Assembly: GCA_043812055.1 (NCBI GenBank)
Contig: JBDRMN010000058.1
Coordinates: 1 to 64,000 of the forward strand
Length of the DNA: 64,000 nucleotides
Direction: 5' to 3'
From: JBDRMN01 sp043812055
Lineage (GTDB): Bacteria; Patescibacteriota; Gracilibacteria; JAHISY01
In this document: piece after piece, positions 24,741 through 33,094 of the stretch
Position numbering within the stretch: the stretch's first letter is position 1
How the letters are laid out: each line of letters opens with the position of its first letter
Program-made: the position numbers and the translations under genes
The notes under the pieces: generated by a model
What the model was told of the DNA's origin: nothing
The model's database searches: none
The model's input: the letters and a program-made list of their open reading frames with translations, nothing else

Positions 24741-24813
24741 ACATGAACTAAAGTTCATGTTTCTGGACCCCTGCTTTCGCAGGGGATAATCTGGTTTCCC
24801 GCTTTCGCGGGAA
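24741..24813. repeat. Palindromic leader and two REP-like palindromes upstream of GIY-YIG copy 2
   Basis: ACATGAACTAAAGTTCATGT at 24741-24760 is an inverted repeat with 9-bp arms and an AA centre. CCCCTGCTTTCGCAGGGG is at 24768-24785. TTCCCGCTTTCGCGGGAA is at 24796-24813, followed by TGACAATGTTTTTA. The last matches 1758-1775 exactly, with tail. The first corresponds to the degenerate copy at 1358-1373. Confidence 0.8.
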
Positions 24814-24898
24814 TGACAATGTTTTTAGTTTTTTATTCAAATTATTTTTACCGTGAAAGTATGACAATTTCCCGCGTTACTTCTAAACTCATCAAAGT

Positions 24899-26617
24899 AT
24901 GGCCAAAGCAAAAGCTGAGCTCGATCTGGAATCTTTGAAGCATTCCACCAGCCACGTGCTCGCGGCTGCTGTACTCGAAATGTTTCCCGACGCGAAACTG
25001 GGAATTGGCCCGGCGATTGAGGACGGTTTTTATTATGACTTTCTGCTGCCGAGGACGTTAATTCCAGAAGACCTTCCGCTGATCGAAAAAAAGATGAAGC
25101 ATCTGATCAAGCAGAATCTAAAGTTCGAGCAACACGAAGAAGCAATCGATAAAGCGGAAGAATCTCTCAAAGAATCCGGGCAGAATTTCAAAGTCGAGCT
25201 CATCGCCGAACTGAAACAAATGGGTGAAACGAAGGCGAGCTTTTATAAATGTGGAGAATTCGTCGATCTCTGCAAAGGACCCCATGTCGAGTCCACCGGA
25301 AAAATCAAAGCCTTCAGGCTTACCAAGATCGCCGGTAGTTACTGGCGTGGCGATAGCGAACGACCGCAGTTGCAACGAATTTACGGTGTAGCCTTCACGG
25401 ATCCCAAAGAACTGCAGGAATGGGAAGAGCGGATAAAAGAAGCTGCCAAACGCGACCATCGCGAGCTGGGGAAAAAACTAGATCTTTTCTCTTTCCACCC
25501 CGAAGCCCCCGGCGCGGCCTTCTGGCATCCCCGGGGCAAATTCGTCTACGACCAGCTGATTAACTTTATGCGAGCCGAGAATGCAAAACGGGGCTACGTC
25601 GAAATCAAAACTCCAATTGTGCTCAGTAGTGAGCTTTGGAAGCAGTCGGGTCACTACAACAATTTCAAAGAACACATGTACTTTACCGAGTTCGAGGAAA
25701 GAGAGTTCGCCGTGAAGCCAATGAACTGTCCGGGAGGTTGTTTGCTTTTCGCTGAACGCGTTCCTAGTTACCGAGAACTGCCGCTGAAAGTGGCGGAATT
25801 TGGGATCGTCCACCGTATGGAGCTCTCGGGAGTATTGCACGGACTTTTGCGCGTGCGGGAATTCGTCCAAGATGATGCCCACGTTTACTGCACGCCGGGG
25901 CAGCTGGAACAAGAAATCGAAGAAATCATTAAATACACTATCGACGTTTACGAAAAGTTTGGATTCAAGGATTACGAGCTCATGATCGCGACCAAGCCGC
26001 CCCAGAAAGCCATCGGTGATGACGCGGTGTGGGACAAGGCCACCAAGGCCCTCGAGAACGCCATGCAGAAATTAAAGCTTGAATGGGGCGTGAAAGAGGG
26101 TGAGGGCGCTTTCTATGGTCCGAAGATTGAATTCAATGTAAAAGACGCGATTGGCCGCAATTGGCAGCTCGGCACTTGCCAGATTGATTTCAACCTGCCG
26201 GAACGCTTCGAACTGAATTACACCGGACCTGACGGTGAGAAGCACAGACCCGTAATGATCCACCGGGCGATCATCGGAGCAGTGGAGCGTTTCCTCGGTG
26301 TCTATCTCGAACACACTGCCGGAGAACTGCCGGATTGGCTCGCGCCGGAGCAGGCCCGCTTAATTCCGGTTGCTGCTGAATTTGTCAAAGACTGTGAAAA
26401 GTTTGCGGAAGAACTCCAGAAGAAGGGCGGACGAGTCGGAATCGATAAATCAAATGAATCGCTTAGTAAAAAGATTCGCAACGGCGAGCTTATGAAGATC
26501 CCCTATCTACTCGTGGTCGGCGAGAAAGAAGCCAAAGCGAAGAAGGTTACTATTCGCGAGCGAGGCAAGAAAGAACAAGAGACTGTCGCACTCGCAGCAT
26601 TCGCTAAAAATTTCTAA
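24899..26617 (+). CDS. thrS: Threonyl-tRNA synthetase lacking the TGS domain
   Basis: A 572-residue class II synthetase. The editing domain begins at once: HSTSHVLAAAV near residue 16 and a later zinc/editing cysteine in FVDLCKGPHVES. The catalytic core has KPMNCPGGCLLF near 280, RVREFVQDDAHVYC near 318 and a YGPKIEF block near 403. The C-terminal anticodon-binding domain ends in a GEKEAKAKKVTIRERG segment. The N-terminal TGS domain (about 60 residues) found in many ThrRS proteins is absent, and no in-frame start exists upstream to supply it. Zinc ligands look intact. Confidence 0.96.
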   Translation: MAKAKAELDLESLKHSTSHVLAAAVLEMFPDAKLGIGPAIEDGFYYDFLLPRTLIPEDLPLIEKKMKHLIKQNLKFEQHEEAIDKAEESLKESGQNFKVELIAELKQMGETKASFYKCGEFVDLCKGPHVESTGKIKAFRLTKIAGSYWRGDSERPQLQRIYGVAFTDPKELQEWEERIKEAAKRDHRELGKKLDLFSFHPEAPGAAFWHPRGKFVYDQLINFMRAENAKRGYVEIKTPIVLSSELWKQSGHYNNFKEHMYFTEFEEREFAVKPMNCPGGCLLFAERVPSYRELPLKVAEFGIVHRMELSGVLHGLLRVREFVQDDAHVYCTPGQLEQEIEEIIKYTIDVYEKFGFKDYELMIATKPPQKAIGDDAVWDKATKALENAMQKLKLEWGVKEGEGAFYGPKIEFNVKDAIGRNWQLGTCQIDFNLPERFELNYTGPDGEKHRPVMIHRAIIGAVERFLGVYLEHTAGELPDWLAPEQARLIPVAAEFVKDCEKFAEELQKKGGRVGIDKSNESLSKKIRNGELMKIPYLLVVGEKEAKAKKVTIRERGKKEQETVALAAFAKNF

Positions 26618-26770
26618 TTTTCAATTTTCAATTTCTAAACGATTTTTAATTAACCAATTTCTAAATTTTTAAACCCCAAACTAGTCATCTTGAGATGATC
26701 TTTAGTTTGAAAATTAGAATATTGAAACATTGGAAATCGTTTAGAAATTAGAAATTAGAAATTGAAAATT
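26612..26770. repeat. Long fold-back spacer after thrS
   Basis: From the thrS stop to the next gene the DNA is an imperfect inverted repeat of about 159 bp centred at 26691 (TCATCTTGAGATGA). Both arms contain AATTTCTAAACGATTT and several AATTTTCAATTTCTA-like words. A similar spacer occurs at 59231-59394. Confidence 0.7.
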
Positions 26771-26774
26771 AACC

Positions 26775-27815
26775 TTGCCCTTCAGTAAAATTCGTAACGA
26801 AAAGACAACGCCCAAAATTGTTCTAGTAGGCAATTTTGGTGCAGGCAATGTTGGCGATGAATTAATTCTCGCGGGCTTCCTCAAAAAACTCACGCATGAG
26901 CTCAGTCGAGACCGCCACACTCGCAAGGCGCGGGTAACCGTGCTCGCTGCCAATCCCCAGAGCGTGCGCCGCTGGCACGGAGTCACCGCTTTGCCGACGC
27001 TTCCCTGTGGTTTACGAAGCTTCTTTCGCTGGAACTGGTGGCGCAGTATTCAGGAAATTAAGCATGCCGACCTGGTAATTTTTCCCGGAGGCGGATTATT
27101 CACCGACGAAGAAAGTTGGTTAGCTGTGTTGCTCTGGGGTCTCCATATCCTAGTCGCCCGTTACTTTTGGAAACCGGTTTACCTGCTCGGCCAATCCGTA
27201 GGGCCGCTAACTGGCGACCGGGCGAAACAATTCACCCGTTTTTGTCTGAAAAAAGTTGAATGGATCGCTCTGCGAGACAAGGCTAGCGAAACCGAGTTCA
27301 AGCAGCTTGGAGTCCCGGCCAAAAAAATTAAACAGGGCAAAGATTCGGCTTTTTGGTTAGCCGGCAAGCTGCCCAAAGTAAAAGCGCTGGAAAAACAGGG
27401 TAGATTGAAAATTTTGGTCTCAGTAAGAGACTATCCGAAAATCGAGGAAGAATTTTTTACGGAGCTTCAGCAAGCACTTGACCAGATTTCCGAGAAACTC
27501 CCGGCCCGAATTTACTTCGCTGAGTTCGGCCGGGGTGATGCGGCAAGCTGGAGGAGGGTCTGTCGCCAAGCCAAGCACACCAAGCTCTGGAGAGAAATTC
27601 CCCTGCGCGAAAGCGCCGAAAAAGTTTTGGCTGAAGTCAAAAAGTTCGATCTCGTGATTGGCATGCGTCTCCATTCTCTGATCGCCGCCGAGCTCACAGG
27701 CGTTCCCAGCATCGGGCTTAGCTACTCCCGCAAGATCACCGGCCTGCGAAAAGAAAGCCTGGCAATCGAAGGATTCAAAGCTGAGCAACTCCTAAAAATT
27801 CTGAACTTATTCTAA
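26775..27815 (+). CDS. csaB: Polysaccharide pyruvyl transferase, CsaB-like
   Basis: A 346-residue member of the polysaccharide pyruvyltransferase family. Motifs: VLVGNFGAGNVGDELILAGFL at the N-terminus, LVIFPGGGLFTDEES near 100, LLGQSVGPLTG near 137 and the C-terminal DLVIGMRLHSLIAAELTGVPSIGLSYS. CsaB transfers pyruvate from PEP to cell-wall-linked polysaccharide, a ligand for SLH-domain surface proteins; whether that applies here is inferred. The start is uncertain: TTG 26775 is the best candidate and no ATG precedes the conserved strand. It converges on an acetyltransferase gene. Confidence 0.85.
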   Translation: MPFSKIRNEKTTPKIVLVGNFGAGNVGDELILAGFLKKLTHELSRDRHTRKARVTVLAANPQSVRRWHGVTALPTLPCGLRSFFRWNWWRSIQEIKHADLVIFPGGGLFTDEESWLAVLLWGLHILVARYFWKPVYLLGQSVGPLTGDRAKQFTRFCLKKVEWIALRDKASETEFKQLGVPAKKIKQGKDSAFWLAGKLPKVKALEKQGRLKILVSVRDYPKIEEEFFTELQQALDQISEKLPARIYFAEFGRGDAASWRRVCRQAKHTKLWREIPLRESAEKVLAEVKKFDLVIGMRLHSLIAAELTGVPSIGLSYSRKITGLRKESLAIEGFKAEQLLKILNLF

Positions 27816-27844
27816 GCTCCGAACAAAAATTTCTGCACCAATAA

Positions 27845-27873
27845 GTAGGAACGCCCCGGCGGGGCGTTCCTAC
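27845..27873. repeat. Perfect 29-bp hairpin between convergent genes
   Basis: GTAGGAACGCCCC and GGGGCGTTCCTAC form 13-bp perfect arms around GGC. There is no T run, so it is not a standard terminator, but its place between two convergent genes would suit bidirectional termination. Related in form to 29831-29858 (GTAGAAACG arms). Confidence 0.75.
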
Positions 27874-27883
27874 CTGTTCCCTG

Positions 27884-28288
27884 TCACTTCCACCACCAAA
27901 AAACCCGACCAATCCCACGCAGTTTATTTTTCTGATAAAACTTTTTGCTCCGAGCCAATGACCAGAGGAAAAAGCCCAACGCTTTGCGCCGGATCGAGAA
28001 GCCTTTGATCTTGCGCAGCAGCAACGAACCCACTCCCTTGCCCCGCAAACTTCGATCCACCGCGAGCTTCCGAACGTAAAGCATTGATAAGATCCCCGCA
28101 ATTCCCAGCAGCGCAAAGGAAAACGCTCCTGCGATTTTTTTGCGGCGGTGAAAGACCACAACCTTTTTCTCCCGAATCAGGTCTTTGATCTCACGGGGAT
28201 CAAGCTTTTCATCAATTTCCCGAAAAAGTCGGGCAACCTTCTTTGTGTCGCGCTTCCGCGCAAAACGCATTTTAAACTTACGGAACAC
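27884..28288 (-). CDS. GNAT-family acetyltransferase
   Basis: A 134-residue protein with the acetyl-CoA-binding GNAT core: beta-strand 4 plus the pyrophosphate loop, LAVDRSLRGKGVGSLLLRKI (Q/R-x-x-G-x-G/A pattern), at residues ~73-93. The N-terminal helix (RDTKKVARLFREIDE) is also typical. The C-terminus is short and very basic/aromatic. Substrate unknown. An internal ATG at residue 7 is an alternative start. Confidence 0.82.
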   Translation of the reverse strand: MFRKFKMRFARKRDTKKVARLFREIDEKLDPREIKDLIREKKVVVFHRRKKIAGAFSFALLGIAGILSMLYVRKLAVDRSLRGKGVGSLLLRKIKGFSIRRKALGFFLWSLARSKKFYQKNKLRGIGRVFWWWK

Positions 28289-28390
28289 ATCATCATTTTA
28301 TACTCAATCTCAGCACTCCCAACAATCCCAACCAGATTCAACAACGCAAAGGCGTAAAAAACCCAAAGACCCAGAAACCTAAAAACCCAT

Positions 28391-29320
28391 CTATTTCTTA
28401 TCTGCGATTTTTTCGAGTGCTCGTAACGCCTCAACCGGCAACATCCAGACTGTCGTATTCGACTGATCCGAACTTAGGTCATTCACTGACTGTAATGTAC
28501 GCAGATGTAGGGCGCCCGGAGCCGCGGAAAGTGTGTTGGCCGCTTTGGCCATATTGTCCGCGGCAGAGACTTCACCCTGCGCCTTGATAATTACTGCTCG
28601 TTTCTCCCGCTCCGCCTCAGCCTCCTTACCCATTACGCGCTTCATTTCATCGTTGAGGACGATATCTTTGAGCTCCACGTTACTCACATCAATCCCCCAT
28701 GGATTGGTGGCTTCATCTACGATTGTCTTAATTTTTTTGGAGATCGCATCACGCTGCCCCAGCACATCATCGAGTGGGACTTCGCCAACTACGTTCCGCA
28801 TCGTGGTTTGAGCAAGTTGTGCCGTCGCGTTGCGAAAATTCTCAACTTCGATCAATGCTTTGGCTGCGTCTTTCACTTTGTAATAAATTACCGCATTGAT
28901 CCGTACCGAAACATTATCTTTGGTCATCGCTTCCTGGTCCGGCACATCTACCGCCTTTACGCGAATATCGACTTTTGTCAGCGATTGGAAAATTGGAATC
29001 ACAATCCGCCAGCCCGGATCAACCGTCTTAGAATATTTTCCCAACGTAAAGAGAATCCCCCGCTCGTATTGATTGACCTGCCGGATAAAGATCACCAGCA
29101 GGATGATGATCAGCGGCAGGAGGCCGATGCCAGTGAAAAAAGGTGGTAGTTCAGACATATCAGAGAGGTTAATGGATTCTAAAAGTGGAGGGACTACATT
29201 TATGAGAATGATCGCCGCGATAAACCATTTGATTCCTTTACGGAACTTCTGACTACCCTCGGAGTCCTTATCCTTGAGACCACGGAAAAACTTTTCGAGA
29301 TCAGGTGCTTCGTTGGCCAT
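28391..29320 (-). CDS. SPFH/band 7 (stomatin-like) membrane protein
   Basis: A 309-residue protein with two hydrophobic segments near residues 31-48 and 66-84, followed by an SPFH domain (VNQYERGILFTLGKY ... GWRIVIPIFQSL ... VDVPDQEAMTKDNVSVRINAVIYYKV) and a helical Ala/Glu-rich region (KEAEAEREKRAVIIKAQGE). Slipin/stomatin proteins form membrane scaffolds and often pair with an NfeD partner, which is not seen here. The start is 6 bp from the stop of the thioredoxin gene upstream, so the two probably form one transcript. Confidence 0.92.
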   Translation of the reverse strand: MANEAPDLEKFFRGLKDKDSEGSQKFRKGIKWFIAAIILINVVPPLLESINLSDMSELPPFFTGIGLLPLIIILLVIFIRQVNQYERGILFTLGKYSKTVDPGWRIVIPIFQSLTKVDIRVKAVDVPDQEAMTKDNVSVRINAVIYYKVKDAAKALIEVENFRNATAQLAQTTMRNVVGEVPLDDVLGQRDAISKKIKTIVDEATNPWGIDVSNVELKDIVLNDEMKRVMGKEAEAEREKRAVIIKAQGEVSAADNMAKAANTLSAAPGALHLRTLQSVNDLSSDQSNTTVWMLPVEALRALEKIADKK

Positions 29321-29326
29321 TGACGC

Positions 29327-29641
29327 TTAGAGTGCTTTATCCAACTCTTCAACTATTTTATCCTTGCCCACGGCCCCGGTGAGTGAGCCAACCTCTTGGC
29401 CGTCTTTGAGAATCTTGAAAGTCGGAATGCTCATCACGCCAAACTTCTGAGCAGTCTCCGGATTCTCATCAATATTGAGCTTGCCGACTTTGGCCTTACT
29501 TTTGTAATCCTTAGTAATTTCCTCGACCACCGGCATCATCGCCAGACAGGGCCCGCACCACGGTGCCCAAAAATCAACGAGGACAACTCCGGAGGAGGTT
29601 TCGGCTTTGAAATTGTCATTATTCAGAGTGACTTCAGCCAT
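29327..29641 (-). CDS. trxA: Thioredoxin
   Basis: A 104-residue canonical thioredoxin with WAPWCGPCLAMMPVV (redox Cys29/Cys32), the KLNIDENP strand and the cis-proline motif MSIPTFKILKDG. No signal peptide, so a cytosolic reductant. The stomatin-like gene follows after 6 bp. Confidence 0.96.
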   Translation of the reverse strand: MAEVTLNNDNFKAETSSGVVLVDFWAPWCGPCLAMMPVVEEITKDYKSKAKVGKLNIDENPETAQKFGVMSIPTFKILKDGQEVGSLTGAVGKDKIVEELDKAL

Positions 29642-29725
29642 TGTCAGAAAGTTAAAGAGATTTTGATTTTAGGTACTCCTAATCGGATTTTCAAACAGAG
29701 CCAAGATTAAGGATTAAGAAAATAG

Positions 29726-29767
29726 CATACTACAAAATGGCGTAAGTTTGCGCTATTTTGTAGTATG
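29726..29767. repeat. 42-bp hairpin element, copy 1
   Basis: Arms CATACTACAAAAT and ATTTTGTAGTATG enclose a GCG-containing inner stem that pairs with only wobble mismatches, so almost the whole 42 bp can fold. An element of the same length with 36 of 42 identical positions is at 48777-48818. Confidence 0.85.
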
Positions 29768-29783
29768 AATTTGGAGTGTGTTT

Positions 29784-29858
29784 GTCCGCCGTAGTTCCGA
29801 ACACGCAGAACGAAGGTGGGATGATTGGATGTAGAAACGTTGCGCGCAACGTTTCTAC
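29784..29858. repeat. GCCGTAG-family element followed by a perfect 28-bp palindrome
   Basis: 29784-29823 runs GTCCGCCGTAGTTCCGA, variable middle, CGAAGGTGGGATG. At 29831-29858 GTAGAAACGTTGCG and its exact reverse complement form a perfect palindrome. The rest of the spacer up to 29916 consists of CCTGTTCCCTGAAACCTG-type words. No gene is seen in 29642-29916. Confidence 0.7.
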
Positions 29859-29916
29859 GCACACCTGTCCCCTAATTTCTGAAAACTCCTGTTCCCTGAA
29901 ACCTGTTCCCTGTCCC

Positions 29917-30774
29917 CTAATTTCTAGCCTTATAAAAAATCTTCCCCCGTACCCGCAAATCAATATACTCATAACGCTGACTGCCAATCCGCAAAACATC
30001 CGCCGCTTCGACAAGTTTATTCAGCTGAACCCGGTAGTCCTGAGTAAAATCGAGCCAGACATCGAAATTCTTCTCACTTTTCAGGTGCAGCTCTCGCGCG
30101 ACCGGGAAATACTTCACATTGAGCACCCGGAAGTCCGTGAGCGATTCGAAGTAAAACACGGCATCGCGGATAAAGCTCAAGTGCGTCACTGAAATCACCG
30201 GGCGGGTCGGATCCTCCAAATCAACTGTCTCACCCTCGCCGAGATGCAAACGTAAGGTATCCCGATCCGGAGTATCCCCGACGACCTGGTGACCGTTTTC
30301 GTTGATAAAGACCGACTCCGTACCAATCCGCAGCTCCGCCACAATCGGGAATTTAAAAACCTCCACGGCGATTTCCCGGGGATACTTCTTGCGAATGCGA
30401 ACGTGTGCGATATCCGGTCGCATCTCTCGTACTGCTGTATCCACCTCCAAGCGGTCGATTGAAAAAATATTTTTACCCAAGACCCGCTCACGCACAGCCA
30501 GCTCAATTTCCTTGAGGGGTAGATCGAGACTACTACGGGCCACCGAAACTTTCGTAACGTCGAAAAACCCGGAGAAGTGGGTGAAGCCAATGAGGGCACC
30601 CCCCGATATCACGACAATCACGAGAAGGATTTTTTGACGCAGAGTGAGCAAATCCTTTAAGCGTTTCTGTCCCCGAAAAATACGCGCTTCGAGATGAGCC
30701 TGGCGACGCCGGCGAAAAACCCGTGCCCAGAGCCGCTTAACTCTGCGCTGCCGAAAAGAAGGGACTGGACTCAC
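29917..30774 (-). CDS. ftsQ: FtsQ/DivIB-like division protein
   Basis: A 285-residue bitopic membrane protein: a very basic cytoplasmic N-terminus of about 45 residues, one transmembrane helix at ~47-66 (ILLVIVVISGGALIGFTHF), then a POTRA-type domain (FFDVTKVSV ... LGKNIFSIDRLEVDTAVREM ... ARIRKKYPREIAVEV-like segment) and a C-terminal beta domain. This is the FtsQ architecture, the bridge between cytoplasmic and periplasmic division proteins. It is apart from ftsA/ftsZ here; the next gene on the same strand is the DnaQ fusion, 43 bp upstream. Confidence 0.88.
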   Translation of the reverse strand: MSPVPSFRQRRVKRLWARVFRRRRQAHLEARIFRGQKRLKDLLTLRQKILLVIVVISGGALIGFTHFSGFFDVTKVSVARSSLDLPLKEIELAVRERVLGKNIFSIDRLEVDTAVREMRPDIAHVRIRKKYPREIAVEVFKFPIVAELRIGTESVFINENGHQVVGDTPDRDTLRLHLGEGETVDLEDPTRPVISVTHLSFIRDAVFYFESLTDFRVLNVKYFPVARELHLKSEKNFDVWLDFTQDYRVQLNKLVEAADVLRIGSQRYEYIDLRVRGKIFYKARN

Positions 30775-30817
30775 CTGCGCATTTTATACTACCCTCAGCC
30801 GAAAAAGTGACTGCGCC

Positions 30818-32917
30818 CTAACAGGACAGCGTCTCGAACTTTTGCGGAATTGCCAAGATAAAACCTTTACCGTAGTCCCGGGGTGAGTCGAGCAGACGGG
30901 GATCCAGGGAAATGAATTTCCTCGCTTCAGGCAGAGTGGCGAAATCCGCCCACATTTTTTTGAAACGCAGCATCGTGACGGGCAGAGTCTCACTGCCGAA
31001 ATCAGCACCATCCCGAACGAAGAACGGCAGTTTTACCAACACAAAGTTGTGCGTGGCAATCGGCAGTAAGCGGCTACCCGGCGTGAGCAGCACGACCGCC
31101 CTGTCAAATTCAGCTAATTGTTCATTACTTGGAATCTTGCGGAAGAAAACGGGCAGCCCGGTCTCAGCAGCCGCTCGCTCAGCAAAGGTGCCAGCCTCCA
31201 GTCGATTTGGAAAGACAACGACCGTGAGGCCATCAAGATCAATCAAGAGTTTTAGCAAAGTTTTGGTAGCCGCTGGTATGAACTTAGGAGTGTTGGCCTT
31301 GGGTAGACCCTCCCCTACGATAAACTGAGGCAACTCCCCCTCCGTTGGTAGTTTCTCAGCAGGTAGCTCTTCGGGAATCCGGAGGGTTTTGCGAACAAAC
31401 GCAAAATTATCATTCGCATCGAGAGCGGCATCGAGCAGGATTGCGTTTGTGAGATCCGGCATTTCAGAAGTCACCGGTTCAAGCACAAGTGTGATCTCAT
31501 TCAAGGCGTTAATGCGCAGTGTGCGTTGAAAGTCCGGGCTATCTCCCAGGAAGTTCTCCAAAGCCTGGCTCAGTCGGGGCGGCAAATCTGCTCGCGCGGC
31601 AGCCAGAAAACTGCGACCGGCCTCGATTGCTTTTTGGTAACTTGCCTGTCCTTGCAATTCTGCGAGATTCAAACGACCAAACTGTGGAGCAGCTTCGCGA
31701 ATCAAGAGCCCCAGCAAACCCCACCAGATTGAAACTTTCTCAGCATGCTGTGAGACAAGAGTTTCGAGAGTGATCAAGTCGAGTATGAGTGTTTGAGCTC
31801 GGGTAAGGTTCTCGGGCAACGTAGCAGCGTCGGCAATAATCGTCAGCCGTGTAGAATCTAATAATTTCGGCAAGCTGGCGTGGTCGGAAGTCAGTACCTT
31901 GCTCTCTGGAAGCTGAACCTCCCCTCTTCGACCCACCCAGTCAAAGAGCAGCCCCTCCGGGCGTGTCAGGTTAAGCTCATGTGAGTTCGCACCAGTATGC
32001 AAGATTAGTTTTGCCGCCAAGGATGTTTCGGCCGAGCTGAGCTCTTGAGCTAGGAACTTGGTCAATTTCTCAGGATCAACTTGAGCTGTTGCCGAGAAAA
32101 TTTGTTCTCCGGGAGCAGCCCGGGCAGAGAAATTACTGCCGAAAAAAATTGTGGCTGGCTGCTCCAACGCCTCCACCGTTGTGACCAACTCTGGGGCTGA
32201 TACCATCACCTCAAGCAGGGCGGGAGTGTGCACCGAAAGCGCCTTCAGTTTTTCAAGTAGTTTTGGGTTAGAAACAGCCTGCTCAGTCTTGACGGGAGCC
32301 GGAAAATCCTTTTTCTCGAAATTAGGATTAGCGAGAACTAATCTGGCGAAGCTTTGCACCCAGCTCTCTTCCGTAGATTTCAAATCAGCAATTTGTTGCC
32401 AGCCTGCTTGCGAAAAGTTCTGGGCCAGCCCCAGGAAGGCCCGCAACAAATCTCTGGTTGCCTCGGCATCGGCCAGGGCCCGGTGAGCTTCGCTATGCGC
32501 AACACCGAATCGTGCTGCCAAGTTCATCAACGAGAGACCTTCCCCGCGCGGGAGCAGGAGACCGGCCAGCTGAAAGGTGTCGAGCTGTGGCTGACTGCTC
32601 AGATCCAGCCCGGCGCTGGCCAGAAAATCAATATCGAACTGCAGATTGTGGCCAACAAGAATCGCGTCACGACAGAATTCAGCAAATTCCGTCTGCTTTC
32701 CCGAGAACTTCGGAGCGTTCTCGAGATCCGCATTGGAGATCCCTGTGAGCTGCTCGACGAACTGCGGGATGCGCGTGGGTGAGTGAAAGAGCGAGTCGAA
32801 GGAAGCCTCGTCGGTTAAGATCGAAAACTTGACGGCACCCAGCTCAATCAGGTTATCCTTTTCCGAGTTGAGGCCGGTTGTTTCGCAATCTAAAGCCACA
32901 AAATTGATCCGCTGCAT
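30818..32917 (-). CDS. DnaQ-type 3'-5' exonuclease fused to a degenerate DinG-like region
   Basis: A 699-residue protein. Residues ~1-170 are a complete DEDDh exonuclease: VALDCETTG with Asp10 and Glu12, VGHNLQFDIDFL near 90 and HRALADAEATRDLL near 144. Residues ~215-699 have no Walker A or B motif, yet the C-terminus follows the order of the last DinG helicase blocks: VVVFPNRLEAGTFAERAA (normally the 'lf.s.....v' strand), FVLVKLPFF (normally IDKLPF), and SLDPRLLDSPRDYGKGFI (normally LDpRl..k.YG..fl). The helicase arginine motif QGxGRxIR is replaced by RFKKMWADF. I infer an inactivated helicase module kept as a scaffold. Divergent from dnaA. Confidence 0.8.
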   Translation of the reverse strand: MQRINFVALDCETTGLNSEKDNLIELGAVKFSILTDEASFDSLFHSPTRIPQFVEQLTGISNADLENAPKFSGKQTEFAEFCRDAILVGHNLQFDIDFLASAGLDLSSQPQLDTFQLAGLLLPRGEGLSLMNLAARFGVAHSEAHRALADAEATRDLLRAFLGLAQNFSQAGWQQIADLKSTEESWVQSFARLVLANPNFEKKDFPAPVKTEQAVSNPKLLEKLKALSVHTPALLEVMVSAPELVTTVEALEQPATIFFGSNFSARAAPGEQIFSATAQVDPEKLTKFLAQELSSAETSLAAKLILHTGANSHELNLTRPEGLLFDWVGRRGEVQLPESKVLTSDHASLPKLLDSTRLTIIADAATLPENLTRAQTLILDLITLETLVSQHAEKVSIWWGLLGLLIREAAPQFGRLNLAELQGQASYQKAIEAGRSFLAAARADLPPRLSQALENFLGDSPDFQRTLRINALNEITLVLEPVTSEMPDLTNAILLDAALDANDNFAFVRKTLRIPEELPAEKLPTEGELPQFIVGEGLPKANTPKFIPAATKTLLKLLIDLDGLTVVVFPNRLEAGTFAERAAAETGLPVFFRKIPSNEQLAEFDRAVVLLTPGSRLLPIATHNFVLVKLPFFVRDGADFGSETLPVTMLRFKKMWADFATLPEARKFISLDPRLLDSPRDYGKGFILAIPQKFETLSC

Positions 32918-33094
32918 AAAATTTTTATTAGTCTATAGAAATAATTTTGAAGTCAATCGGCAAGCCGGTTTTGTCTATTTTGCGACTCCAAAAGGGGGGG
33001 GTCAATGGCAATCCGAGAAATTCTTTTGTAAGTTGAAGTTCCCAAGCGAGTTCTCTCACTCAACCCAAAATCTCAGATCCTTAATCTCCCTGAC

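Noticed and set aside
24861..24898. Earlier ATG before thrS that might supply a TGS domain
   Set aside because: It is out of frame with thrS and leads to a very short frame.
32918..33094. Replication origin upstream of dnaA
   Set aside because: No cluster of TTATNCACA-like boxes or clear AT-rich unwinding repeat is visible; only a G run (near 32993) and AT-rich promoter-like DNA.
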